A stretch of DNA of 10,599 nt from Ilumatobacteraceae bacterium (GCA_030727685.1 JANRBC010000006.1:1-10599); one strand, 5' to 3'; positions 1-6,557 are shown, counted from the first letter of the stretch. Made by a program: numbers and translations. The notes: generated by a model not told the origin, from the sequence alone.

Positions 1-532
1 CGGTTACGCTGTCGCCAGCAACTTCACGCGAAACTGTTTTCAGAAAACCAGTCAGACCTGCACGAGCCGTATTTGACAAAATCAAGTTTGCAATCGGCTG
101 ACGCACCGCAATTGAAGTTATAGCTATAACTCTGCCCCATTTGCGACTTTGCATTTGCGGCACCACGAGTTTCGTCATCGCGATCATCGACATCAAGCCA
201 TTAGCAAATGCTTGGTCGTAACTTTCAACACTCGTGCTAGCAAATGTGCCAGGCGGTGGACCACCACTATTCAAAATCAAAATGTCGATCTGCCCAAGAA
301 TTTTTGTGGCTTGCTCGACAAAACTTTCACCGCCAGCCACCGATGAAACATCACAAGAAATGCCGACACATGGTTTGCCAATTTTTGCAGCAGCATCGGC
401 AGCGCGTTTTTCGTCACGTCCGCAGACGACAACCCGCACTCCATCGTTGGCTAACGCTTGGGCGGTCGCAAAACCAAGACCCGCAGAACCCCCTGCTACC
501 GCTGCGGTGCGACCGTTTAGACCGAGATCCAT
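1..532 (-). CDS. Atypical short-chain dehydrogenase/reductase (SDR), 3' end beyond the window
   Basis: The first 177 codons of an SDR-fold oxidoreductase are visible; the gene continues past the left edge. The cofactor loop reads AGGSAGLG (residues 13-20), close to the usual TGxxxGxG. NSGGPPPG (88-95) stands where NNAG normally is, and N111 fits the structural Asn. The catalytic Ser is S140 (ITS). Counting 13 residues on, the usual Tyr is S153, and the Lys four later is R157, within LSNTARAG. The classical Tyr-Lys pair is therefore replaced. This resembles the divergent 3-oxoacyl-ACP-reductase-like SDR subgroup that I recall as lacking a perfect tetrad. The ATG at 532 is the natural start because it lies just ahead of the Rossmann strand; only a weak purine stretch (AAAGA) precedes it. 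It diverges from the FAD oxidoreductase gene. Substrate unknown; activity as a normal reductase is doubtful. Confidence 0.85.
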   Translation of the reverse strand, partial: MDLGLNGRTAAVAGGSAGLGFATAQALANDGVRVVVCGRDEKRAADAAAKIGKPCVGISCDVSSVAGGESFVEQATKILGQIDILILNSGGPPPGTFASTSVESYDQAFANGLMSMIAMTKLVVPQMQSRKWGRVIAITSIAVRQPIANLILSNTARAGLTGFLKTVSREVAGDSVT

Positions 533-597
533 AGGTCTTTAGATTAGAGCGCACGAGCACCGCCTAACGCCCCGTGACAGCCCTGCAGTGCGCCTAA

Positions 598-607
598 GAG
601 AGCTCTC
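598..607. repeat. Perfect 10-bp palindrome in the divergent promoter region
   Basis: GAGAGCTCTC reads the same on both strands. It sits 17 bp upstream of the TATAAT box at 625-630, so it covers the place where a -35 element would lie; no TTGACA-like hexamer is present there. It could be an operator for a regulator or activator, but a 10-bp palindrome can also arise by chance. The rest of 533-655 holds no gene. Confidence 0.3.
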
Positions 608-624
608 GACTGCCAATTGAGACT

Positions 625-646
625 TATAATTAGCCCTGTTAGGTGG
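625..646 (+). promoter_or_regulatory. Likely -10 box and ribosome binding site for the FAD oxidoreductase gene
   Basis: A perfect TATAAT lies at 625-630, and AGGTGG at 641-646 is 9 nt before the ATG at 656. Transcription from this -10 box would start near 637 and give a leader of about 20 nt with the Shine-Dalgarno close to its 5' end. No good -35 match sits 16-18 bp upstream. It probably serves the whole 656-5323 gene run, since no other gap in that run is long enough for a clear promoter. Confidence 0.55.
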
Positions 647-655
647 TGAGACCCA

Positions 656-2089
656 ATGGGCCGATCGGCAATTCCGCCGCGGTCGAGTGAGCGTTACCTT
701 GATGCGATAGCCGACGCGGAGACGTTTCCGTACTGGTTAGACGACGTTGACGAGCCCGACTCGAACCCAACAGCAGTTCACGACGAAGACTGCGACTTGT
801 GCGTGGTTGGTGGCGGTTTCACGGGCCTTTGGACAGCGATCATCGCCAAGCAACGCGACGCGAACCGCGATGTCGCGCTAATTGAATCACACGAAATCGG
901 TTCGGGCGCCACGAGTCGCAATGGTGGCTTTATGGATTATTCGTTGACTCATGGCATCGCCAACGCCCAAGAGAGATTTCCTGATGAGGTTGCGATTCTC
1001 GAACAACTCGGCCGCGAGAACTTTGCTGAAATCGAAAAAGTGATTCGCGAATACAACATTGACTGCGACTTCGAGCGCAACGGCGCGATCGAGGTGGCCA
1101 GCAGTTGGCACCCAGAAAACTACACAGACGAATTGCAAGAAGATTTCGTGCAGTTGCGCGATCTTGGTCATGATGTTGTTTGGCTCGACCGCGACGCGAT
1201 GCGCAGCGAAGTTAATTCACCGGTTTTCACGGGTGGCTTATGGACAAAAGATTCGTCCGCGCTAGTTGACCCGGCGCGCTTGGCATGGGGTCTCAAACGA
1301 GTTGCCCAGACACTTGGTGTCAGAATCTACGAAGATACTCGTGCAGTCGAATTGAACGACACCAAGAAAAAAATCGAAATCAAAACACCGCTGGCCAAGA
1401 TCAAAGCCAACAACGTTGCCTTGGCGACAAATACTTTTAAGCCGCTGTTGCGTAAAGTCAATAAATATATTGCACCTGTTTATGACTATTGTCTTGTCAC
1501 AGAGCCATTGACCGCAGATCAACTCGCAAGCGTCGGTTGGCGCAATCGTCAAGGTCTCGCCGACTGCTCGAACCAATTTCACTACTTCAGACTTACAGCC
1601 GACAACAGAATTTTGTGGGGCGGCTACGACGCAATTTATTACTTCGGCGGGCAAATGGATAAAGAACTCGAATCGCGACCCGAATCGTGGGCGATGCTCT
1701 CGCGACAGTTCTTCACCACATTTCCGCAACTTGAAGGCGTCAAGTTTTCACACATGTGGGGCGCGCCAATTGATACGTGCGCGCGCTACAGCGTCTTTTG
1801 GGGCACACAGTTTGATAACCGCGTTGCTTACGCACTCGGCTACACGGGCTTAGGCCTTGCTGCTTCGCGTTTTGGTGGCGAAGTGATGCTCGACCTGCTC
1901 GCAAAAAACGAAACTCGTGCCACACAAACCGAATTCGTCAAAACTAAACCACGCGCGTTTCCCCCAGAACCATTCAGGTTCATCGGCATTCAAGCAACTC
2001 GCTGGTCGCTTGACTACGAAGACCGTACGGGCAAGCGCAACTTGTGGCTGCGCCTACTCGACCGCTTGGGCTTGGGCTTTGACTCTTGA
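656..2089 (+). CDS. FAD-dependent oxidoreductase of the DAO (D-amino-acid oxidase / PuuB-like) family
   Basis: A 477-residue flavoprotein of the DAO superfamily, which oxidises amines or amino acids using FAD. The N-terminal Rossmann motif CVVGGGFTGLWTA (about 49-61) has the GxGxxG fingerprint, with E77 at the end of the second strand for the FAD ribose. The family signature IGSGATSRNGGF follows at 81-92. Near the C-terminus, YTGLGLAASRFGGEVMLDLL is the usual FAD-contacting segment. The first 45 or so residues are an acidic N-terminal extension, as in gamma-glutamylputrescine-oxidase-like proteins. The start is supported by AGGTGG 9 nt upstream. The stop is 17 nt before the MoxR ATG, so co-transcription is likely. 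No glutamine-synthetase-like puuA partner is visible and the substrate cannot be read from the sequence. No signal peptide; probably cytoplasmic. Confidence 0.88.
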   Translation: MGRSAIPPRSSERYLDAIADAETFPYWLDDVDEPDSNPTAVHDEDCDLCVVGGGFTGLWTAIIAKQRDANRDVALIESHEIGSGATSRNGGFMDYSLTHGIANAQERFPDEVAILEQLGRENFAEIEKVIREYNIDCDFERNGAIEVASSWHPENYTDELQEDFVQLRDLGHDVVWLDRDAMRSEVNSPVFTGGLWTKDSSALVDPARLAWGLKRVAQTLGVRIYEDTRAVELNDTKKKIEIKTPLAKIKANNVALATNTFKPLLRKVNKYIAPVYDYCLVTEPLTADQLASVGWRNRQGLADCSNQFHYFRLTADNRILWGGYDAIYYFGGQMDKELESRPESWAMLSRQFFTTFPQLEGVKFSHMWGAPIDTCARYSVFWGTQFDNRVAYALGYTGLGLAASRFGGEVMLDLLAKNETRATQTEFVKTKPRAFPPEPFRFIGIQATRWSLDYEDRTGKRNLWLRLLDRLGLGFDS

Positions 2090-2106
2090 TCTTCTAGCCT
2101 GACAAC

Positions 2107-3024
2107 ATGAGTTTGCAGTCAGTCGCCGACGTTCGAAGCGCACTTGACGAACACAATTATCTCGCAAGTGACGGCTTGGCGACCGCAGTCTTTTTGGCGA
2201 TTTCGCTCAATCGTCCGCTATTGCTTGAAGGCGAAGCGGGCGTCGGCAAAACCGAACTGGCAAAAGTCTTGGCGACAATTCGCAACAGCGAACTTATTCG
2301 TTTGCAGTGCTACGAAGGCATCGACGCCGCACAAGCCATGTACGACTGGGACTACTCACGACAGTTGTTGCACCTGCGCACCGTCGAAGCCACTGGCGAA
2401 GCAACGTCAATCGGCGCCGAGAAACTCGAAGGTCAGCTCTATAGCGAACGGTTTTTGATTCGTCGCGCACTATTGCAAGCAATCGACCAACACACTGGCG
2501 TCTCGCCCGTGTTGTTGATCGACGAAATTGACCGCGCTGACGACGAGTTTGAAGCCTATTTGTTAGAAGTGCTTTCAGATTTTCAAATCACGATCCCCGA
2601 ACTCGGCACTTACAAAGCAACGACACCACCGCTGGTTGTCTTGACTTCGAACCGCACCCGCGATGTACACGATGCACTCAAGCGTCGATGTCTCTATCAC
2701 TGGGTTGAGCACCCTGACTTTGATCGCGAAGTCGAAATCGTCAAACGACGCGTGCCTCAAGTTGCAGAGACTCTCGCTCGTCAAGTCGCGGCCGCCGTCG
2801 AAGCGCTGCGCAAGATGCAACTTTACAAACCACCAGGCGTCGCCGAAACAATCGACTGGGCAACTGCACTCGGTCGTCTCGGTGTCGGCGAACTAGACGA
2901 ATCGGTCGTGCAAGCAACGCTGGGCACAGTGCTCAAATACCGCGAAGACCACGAGCGCGTGCGCGAAAGCGGCGTCGCCACATTAGTTAAACAAGCCTTT
3001 GAACGGGGCTTGTACAGCAACTAA
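2107..3024 (+). CDS. MoxR-family AAA+ ATPase (CoxD-like)
   Basis: A 305-residue AAA+ ATPase of the MoxR class, which acts as a chaperone that remodels or activates partner enzymes. Walker A is GEAGVGKT (42-49), Walker B is LLIDEID (136-142), sensor 1 is the Asn in LTSNRTRD (N182), and the LKRRCLYHW segment (191-199) supplies the arginine-finger region. About 300 residues is normal for the family. The TAA overlaps the next gene's ATG by one base, so it is translationally coupled to a CoxE-type VWA protein, the standard MoxR partner. Together with the downstream XdhC genes, this matches CoxD/CoxE of carbon monoxide dehydrogenase clusters, where CoxD is implicated in assembling the molybdenum-copper active site. 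The client here is unknown. No clear Shine-Dalgarno precedes the ATG; it may rely on coupling to the upstream gene. Confidence 0.93.
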   Translation: MSLQSVADVRSALDEHNYLASDGLATAVFLAISLNRPLLLEGEAGVGKTELAKVLATIRNSELIRLQCYEGIDAAQAMYDWDYSRQLLHLRTVEATGEATSIGAEKLEGQLYSERFLIRRALLQAIDQHTGVSPVLLIDEIDRADDEFEAYLLEVLSDFQITIPELGTYKATTPPLVVLTSNRTRDVHDALKRRCLYHWVEHPDFDREVEIVKRRVPQVAETLARQVAAAVEALRKMQLYKPPGVAETIDWATALGRLGVGELDESVVQATLGTVLKYREDHERVRESGVATLVKQAFERGLYSN

Positions 3025-4193
3025 TGAATACATCGTCACCTGCCCACAAAATGGCGGTGGCATTTGCCCGCATCTTGCGTGGCGCTGGCATCGACGTGCC
3101 ACTTGATTCGGTGATTGTTTTCGTCAGCGCATTGAGCAAAGTCGGTCTCGAAAATCGCGACGATGTTTATTGGGCGGCATATGCGACACTCATTCGCCGC
3201 CACGAAGATTCTCAGATATTTGACCGTGCATTCGCCATTTTTTGGGATCAACTAATCGCCGTTGATACAGCAACCTATGAGCAACAGACCGAGTCTGTGA
3301 CGTTGCTAATCGACAGCGAAGATACAAACAACGATGAATCAAATGCGGCACCAGTCAACGAAGATGAAAATACCATCGCCTTGCGATTTTCGAGCATCGA
3401 AACTTTGCGCGAAAAAGACTTTGCCGCATACAGCGAAACTGAACTGCGTGAAGCAGAGCAATTCATGTCGAGTTTGAAACTCGCAGGGCCACCAAAGCGC
3501 TCGTTGCGACTTCAAAAAGCAAATCGCAAAGGCTCGCGACACGATATTCGCCGCACGATGCGCGCGGTACTGCAAAATGATGGCGAACCAATCGAGAGAT
3601 ATTGGCGCGAGCCGAGCACAAAGCTGCGTCGACTAGTTGTATTGCTCGACATCTCTGGCTCAATGGAGCCCTACGCAAGGGCATTATTGCGATTTATGCA
3701 CGCTGCGGTGGTCGGTCGTCAACGCGTTGAGGCATTCACACTCGGCACTCGCCTGACTCGCATCACACGCGAACTTACGAATCGTGATCCAGATCGCGCA
3801 CTGGCTCGCACTTCAGCCCAAGTTTCAGACTGGAGTGGCGGCACACGTCTGGGTGAGTGTCTACAAAACTTCAACGACAATTGGGGCGTTGGCTCACTTG
3901 CGCGTGGTTCGATTTTTGTAATTCTCTCTGACGGTTGGGATCGCGGCGAGCCGCAAGTTCTAGCAGAGCAAATGTTGCGCCTACAGCGGGTGGCGTTTCG
4001 CGTCATCTGGGTTAATCCATTAAAAGTTAGCCCTGGCTATGCGCCGCTTGCTCGTGGCATGGCCGCAGCGATGCCTTATATTGATGACTTCGTTGAAGGG
4101 CATTCGCTCGAGGCGCTGCGCGAACTAACTGCGGTTATTGCGCGCGAGTCACATGAGTCAAGCAAAACACGAAAGGTTGTGAGTAATGCGTGA
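3024..4193 (+). CDS. CoxE-like von Willebrand factor A domain protein
   Basis: A 389-residue VWA protein of the CoxE type, the usual binding partner of a MoxR ATPase. The N-terminal half (1-200) is mostly helical-looking and ends in a basic stretch (about 155-180). It contains an acidic linker near 98-115. The VWA domain follows: the MIDAS metal site DISGS is at 209-213, the Thr in WSGGTRLGECL is T274, and the Asp in LSDGWDRG is D303. All metal-coordinating positions are therefore kept. There is no signal peptide or membrane segment, so it is cytoplasmic. Its ATG overlaps the MoxR stop by one base, and its own end overlaps the next gene by 8 nt. The likely role is to present the ATPase to a molybdenum hydroxylase during cofactor insertion; this comes from family knowledge and context. 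Confidence 0.92.
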   Translation: MNTSSPAHKMAVAFARILRGAGIDVPLDSVIVFVSALSKVGLENRDDVYWAAYATLIRRHEDSQIFDRAFAIFWDQLIAVDTATYEQQTESVTLLIDSEDTNNDESNAAPVNEDENTIALRFSSIETLREKDFAAYSETELREAEQFMSSLKLAGPPKRSLRLQKANRKGSRHDIRRTMRAVLQNDGEPIERYWREPSTKLRRLVVLLDISGSMEPYARALLRFMHAAVVGRQRVEAFTLGTRLTRITRELTNRDPDRALARTSAQVSDWSGGTRLGECLQNFNDNWGVGSLARGSIFVILSDGWDRGEPQVLAEQMLRLQRVAFRVIWVNPLKVSPGYAPLARGMAAAMPYIDDFVEGHSLEALRELTAVIARESHESSKTRKVVSNA

Positions 4194-4503
4194 GATTTTG
4201 GGCGACATCGACCGCTGGCGCACACAAAAGAAACGCATCGCCGTTGCACGTGTTGTCGACATCGAAGGCTCAGGGCCTCGCGACCCAGGCGCGGCAATGG
4301 CAGTCAACGAAGATGGCGAAGTTTGCGGCTCTGTGTCGGGCGGTTGTGTCGAAGGCGCGGTTGTCGCCGAAGCACTAGAAATTTTGAAAAGCGATAGCCC
4401 CGGGCGACTAGTCAAGTTCGGCTATTCAGACGACGAAGCATTTGCAGTTGGCCTAACTTGTGGCGGCACGGTTCATCTTTTCATTCAGCCGCTGACGTGG
4501 TAA
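4186..4503 (+). CDS. Short XdhC/CoxI-family protein (N-terminal XdhC domain only)
   Basis: Only 105 residues, against roughly 250-350 for a full XdhC. It carries the conserved N-terminal XdhC/CoxI motifs: GSGPRDPGAAMAV (28-40), GSVSGGCVEGAV (48-59, with the conserved Cys at 54) and GLTCGG (89-94, Cys at 92). It ends at the natural domain boundary, and the Rossmann domain found in full-length XdhC is supplied by the next gene. XdhC proteins bind molybdenum cofactor and help its sulfuration and protected transfer to hydroxylases. The start overlaps the VWA gene by 8 nt and has GAAAGG 9 nt upstream. The following gene starts 10 nt after the stop in a different frame. Both products keep sensible ends, so this looks like a true two-gene arrangement, not a broken gene. 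Confidence 0.88.
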   Translation: MREILGDIDRWRTQKKRIAVARVVDIEGSGPRDPGAAMAVNEDGEVCGSVSGGCVEGAVVAEALEILKSDSPGRLVKFGYSDDEAFAVGLTCGGTVHLFIQPLTW

Positions 4504-4513
4504 CTGCATCGTC

Positions 4514-5323
4514 ATGATTTATTCAGCACTCGCCGACCGAATTCGCAAGAACCAGCCAGTTGCGTTGCTGACCGTAATTGACGGCCCAAACACTGGCGCA
4601 ACATTTTTGGTTGCACCAGACCAAGACAAAATCGAAACTCTCGGCTCACTTGGCGACAACGAACTTGACCGAGTTGCGTCGCGAGATGCACTCGGCGAAC
4701 TCGAAGCAGGTCGCACAAGTGTGCGCAACTATGGCCCATCTGGGCAAGTTACGCCAGAAGATCTGCAAGACACACCGATTGTGCGCGTGTTTGTCGAATC
4801 ATTTTCGCCGCCACCGCAGATGATTATTTTTGGCGCTGTCGACTTCACTGCGGCGCTCGCCCGCGTGGCAAAAGTTCTTGGCTATTACGTCGTGGTCTGC
4901 GATGCACGCGAAGTGTTCGCGACAAAACGCAGGTTTCCGATGGCTGACGAAGTGCTCGTCACGTGGCCAACACCTGTGCTCACCGACCGCGGGCCAAATC
5001 TTGGTGCGCGAGACGCTGTCTGCATTCTCACTCACGATCCGAAATTTGATGTGCCGGCCATTCAAGGCTCGCTTGCAACTTCTGTTGGCTACATCGGTGT
5101 CATGGGCAGTCGCAAGACCCATGCAAAACGACTCGAGCGCCTCGCCGAGGTCGGCATTTCGAAACCACAAGATCTCGCTCGGCTGATGTCGCCGATCGGT
5201 CTAGACATTGGCTCACGCACGCCCGAAGAAACGGCAATTTCGATTTGTGCCGAAATTATCGGCAAGCGTGTTGGCCGAATCGTGCCGTCACTATCAAATA
5301 GTGATGGCCCAATTCATAAGTAA
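4514..5323 (+). CDS. XdhC-family protein with C-terminal Rossmann domain (CoxF/CoxI-like)
   Basis: A 269-residue protein. Residues 1-100 resemble a worn-down XdhC N-terminal domain (for example ALLTVIDGPNTGATFLV), without the GSxPRxxG or SGGCxE motifs that the preceding protein has. The XdhC Rossmann domain then follows: MIIFGAVDFTAALARVA (103-119), VVCDARE (127-133), GYIGVMGSRKTHAKRLERL (192-210) and GLDIGSRTPEETAISICAEI (229-248). The first glycine motif has AVD where GxGxxG would be typical, so nucleotide binding may be altered. It is the last gene of the run and meets the peptidase gene tail to tail with 12 nt between. The likely role is molybdenum cofactor handling, as a heteromer with the 105-residue protein; the pairing is inference from motif complementarity and adjacency. 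Confidence 0.88.
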   Translation: MIYSALADRIRKNQPVALLTVIDGPNTGATFLVAPDQDKIETLGSLGDNELDRVASRDALGELEAGRTSVRNYGPSGQVTPEDLQDTPIVRVFVESFSPPPQMIIFGAVDFTAALARVAKVLGYYVVVCDAREVFATKRRFPMADEVLVTWPTPVLTDRGPNLGARDAVCILTHDPKFDVPAIQGSLATSVGYIGVMGSRKTHAKRLERLAEVGISKPQDLARLMSPIGLDIGSRTPEETAISICAEIIGKRVGRIVPSLSNSDGPIHK

Positions 5324-5335
5324 CTTCTGTAAAAA

Positions 5336-6028
5336 CTAGGCCGTTGGGTCGACCCATCGCACCCAGTTGATTCGCGACTCGTTGATCTCATGAACCTCGA
5401 CATTGCGACCGTTCGTAGGCGCTTGAATAACGAGGTTTTGAAAGCCGAGCGACATTGAAATATGCCCTGGGTACCAAGCCAAATCGCCAACTTGAACGTC
5501 GCTCGCCTTTACCCGCGCGCCGAGGGCATATTGCTGAGCCGAGCCACGAGGCATTTTAAAACCAGCATTCGACCATGCGAACTTGATCAACGCCGAGCAG
5601 TCAAGTGCTTTGCCTGGTTCGTCGGCGTTTGTTTTATAGGGCACACCAAGTTGAGTGAGTGCAGCAAACAAAACTTTTTGGCGCGAGAGATCTGACTGCG
5701 ACCAAGCGCGTTCTAGGTCTTTGCTGTTGACTTCAAGGTGCTCAGCAATGATGACTGAAATGCTTTTAATCCACCGTGAGGCAACGTCGCGTTGTTCGAT
5801 TGGGCTGATCTCGTTTGCCGACTCAAGTGCCACTACTGCCTGTTGTGCCTGCATCGCCACCCATGCTGACTCAATGGCAGGCATCGGCTTGGCCTGTGCA
5901 GTGTCAACTCTCATAAGCCCTCGGGTTAGCACCGTAGGCACAATGCCAAATGACAAGAGAAGAGCCAACACCAGAGCACGGCAGGTAACCCTGACCAGTT
6001 TTGGATAATACGAAACTCGAGGTGTCAT
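5336..6028 (-). CDS. Secreted NlpC/P60 peptidoglycan endopeptidase
   Basis: A 230-residue cell-wall hydrolase. The N-terminus has basic residues (K10, R13, R17), a hydrophobic run (about 18-35) and a probable signal-peptidase site AQA|KP after residue 46. A helical spacer (about 50-115) leads to the NlpC/P60 domain. Catalytic Cys144 lies in ALDCSALIKFAW, His189 in WYPGHISMSLG, and the third position is Gln202 in VIQAPTNG, where His is common but Asn or Gln also occur. It would cut stem peptides of peptidoglycan outside the membrane. I chose the ATG at 6028 because AAAGGA lies 9 nt upstream; an in-frame ATG at 6055 would place that site inside the gene. It stands alone, convergent with the XdhC genes and divergent from the XRE regulator. 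Confidence 0.9.
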   Translation of the reverse strand: MTPRVSYYPKLVRVTCRALVLALLLSFGIVPTVLTRGLMRVDTAQAKPMPAIESAWVAMQAQQAVVALESANEISPIEQRDVASRWIKSISVIIAEHLEVNSKDLERAWSQSDLSRQKVLFAALTQLGVPYKTNADEPGKALDCSALIKFAWSNAGFKMPRGSAQQYALGARVKASDVQVGDLAWYPGHISMSLGFQNLVIQAPTNGRNVEVHEINESRINWVRWVDPTA

Positions 6029-6036
6029 GTTTTGTT

Positions 6037-6114
6037 GTCCTTTCGGACCCGCCATAGTTGGCAGGCATTTGACTGTTAAACGCTCTCCGCCACAGAGAAC
6101 CCCAGTTCACGCCT
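6037..6114 (-). promoter_or_regulatory. Candidate structured 5' leader of the NlpC/P60 gene
   Basis: Read on the minus strand. A long imperfect hairpin can form: 6114-6110 with 6067-6063 (5 bp, one G-U), 6109-6103 with 6075-6070 (6 bp, one bulged A), and an apical 5-bp stem 6099-6095 with 6087-6083. Next, CTGCC (6064-6060) can pair with GGCGG (6053-6049). Abutting it is a 4-bp hairpin GTCC-GAAA-GGAC (6048-6037) with a GNRA tetraloop whose 3' arm contains the Shine-Dalgarno GGA. Bases 6063-6064 are claimed by both the long hairpin and the CTGCC stem, so the two are mutually exclusive, as in a switch. I do not recognise a known riboswitch family. Pairings were found by eye, without energy calculation. 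Confidence 0.35.
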
Positions 6115-6165
6115 TACTTATTGCTTGCTACTAACCATAAACAAGCCGTGTAACAGGGTAACTGG

Positions 6166-6180
6166 CTCACTGAAAGTGAG
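6166..6180. repeat. Short 6-bp inverted repeat between the peptidase and regulator genes
   Basis: CTCACT and AGTGAG are separated by GAA, giving a small hairpin or protein-binding dyad about 140 bp upstream of the NlpC/P60 start and 117 bp upstream of the XRE start. No T-run follows on either strand, so it is not an intrinsic terminator. Apart from this, the candidate leader and the AT-rich dyad, I see nothing else in the 268-bp gap 6029-6296. Confidence 0.3.
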
Positions 6181-6233
6181 ACTTAACACATGTCACAGAT
6201 CGCCTGAGCAAACCCTTAATTCACGACTACACA

Positions 6234-6256
6234 ATTTAATTTGAATTGAATTAAAT
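6234..6256. promoter_or_regulatory. AT-rich 23-bp dyad upstream of the XRE gene, candidate operator/promoter
   Basis: ATTTAATT (6234-6241) and its exact complement AATTAAAT (6249-6256) flank the 7-bp centre TGAATTG. The dyad ends 40 bp before the XRE start codon. A TTGAAT (6246-6251) inside it lies 16 bp from TTTAAG (6268-6273), a weak sigma70-like pair with 4/6 match at the -10. If that pair is the promoter, a regulator dimer on the dyad would cover the -35 region, as in autorepressed XRE genes. The 120 bases 6181-6300 contain 42 G or C (35%) by direct count. Confidence 0.42.
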
Positions 6257-6296
6257 GAATCCATAGTTTTAAGGGCGAAAGTTTTAGACTGCGAAC

Positions 6297-6557
6297 ATGA
6301 CCATTTCAGCAAAGACACTTAAGGCAAAAAGTGAAGCTCAGCAAAAAATAGTTGCAAGCGAACTACGAAAACTAAGAATTAATGCTGAATTAAGTCAAGA
6401 TGAACTTGCACAACGCGCAGGCATCGACCGCAAAACGATTAACCGAATTGAAAACGGTCACTTTTCGCCAACACTTGACACGATTACTCGTTTAAGCCTC
6501 GTACTAAAAATCAAACCAGGCGCATTATTGGGCAGTGGTCGTAGCGCAAAAAAGTAA
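6297..6557 (+). CDS. Small XRE-family (Cro/C1) helix-turn-helix transcriptional regulator
   Basis: An 86-residue DNA-binding protein made of a basic N-terminal helix (1-20) and one Cro/C1-type HTH. The core is ELSQDELAQRAGIDRKTINR (31-50), followed by the family-typical IENGHFSPTLDTITRLSLVL (51-70). There is no sensor or dimerisation domain beyond the HTH. An in-frame TAG at 6285 and no other start before it fix the ATG at 6297, though no good Shine-Dalgarno is visible, so a leaderless or weakly initiated message is possible. The gene ends inside the next one (23-nt overlap), which couples it to the MocA-like gene. Bases 6301-6540 hold 100 G or C of 240 (42%), lower than spot counts in the ppx gene. 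Autoregulation through the upstream dyad is inference. Target genes unknown. Confidence 0.88.
   Translation: MTISAKTLKAKSEAQQKIVASELRKLRINAELSQDELAQRAGIDRKTINRIENGHFSPTLDTITRLSLVLKIKPGALLGSGRSAKK

Noticed and set aside
149..542. Three overlapping plus-strand open frames at the left edge
   Set aside because: The minus strand here encodes a clear SDR with cofactor loop and substrate-domain motifs; the plus frames have no recognisable content.
1262..1729. A 155-codon minus-strand open frame
   Set aside because: It is fully inside and opposite the flavoprotein gene; a shadow of that gene's codon pattern.
5288..5304. A 7-bp hairpin TCACTAT-CAA-ATAGTGA as terminator of the XdhC run
   Set aside because: It lies inside the coding sequence, just before its end, and has no following T-run, so it does not meet intrinsic terminator criteria.
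4186..5323. A frameshifted single XdhC gene (pseudogene)
   Set aside because: The second protein has its own start and its own N-terminal domain remnant, and the first stops at a natural domain end; a simple frameshift would not produce this.
6037..6114. A canonical c-di-AMP (ydaO) riboswitch before the NlpC/P60 gene
   Set aside because: The association is common in Actinobacteria, but I could not find the conserved GGGGGACC-like and GGGGUGAAUC-like blocks, so I report only an unassigned structured leader.
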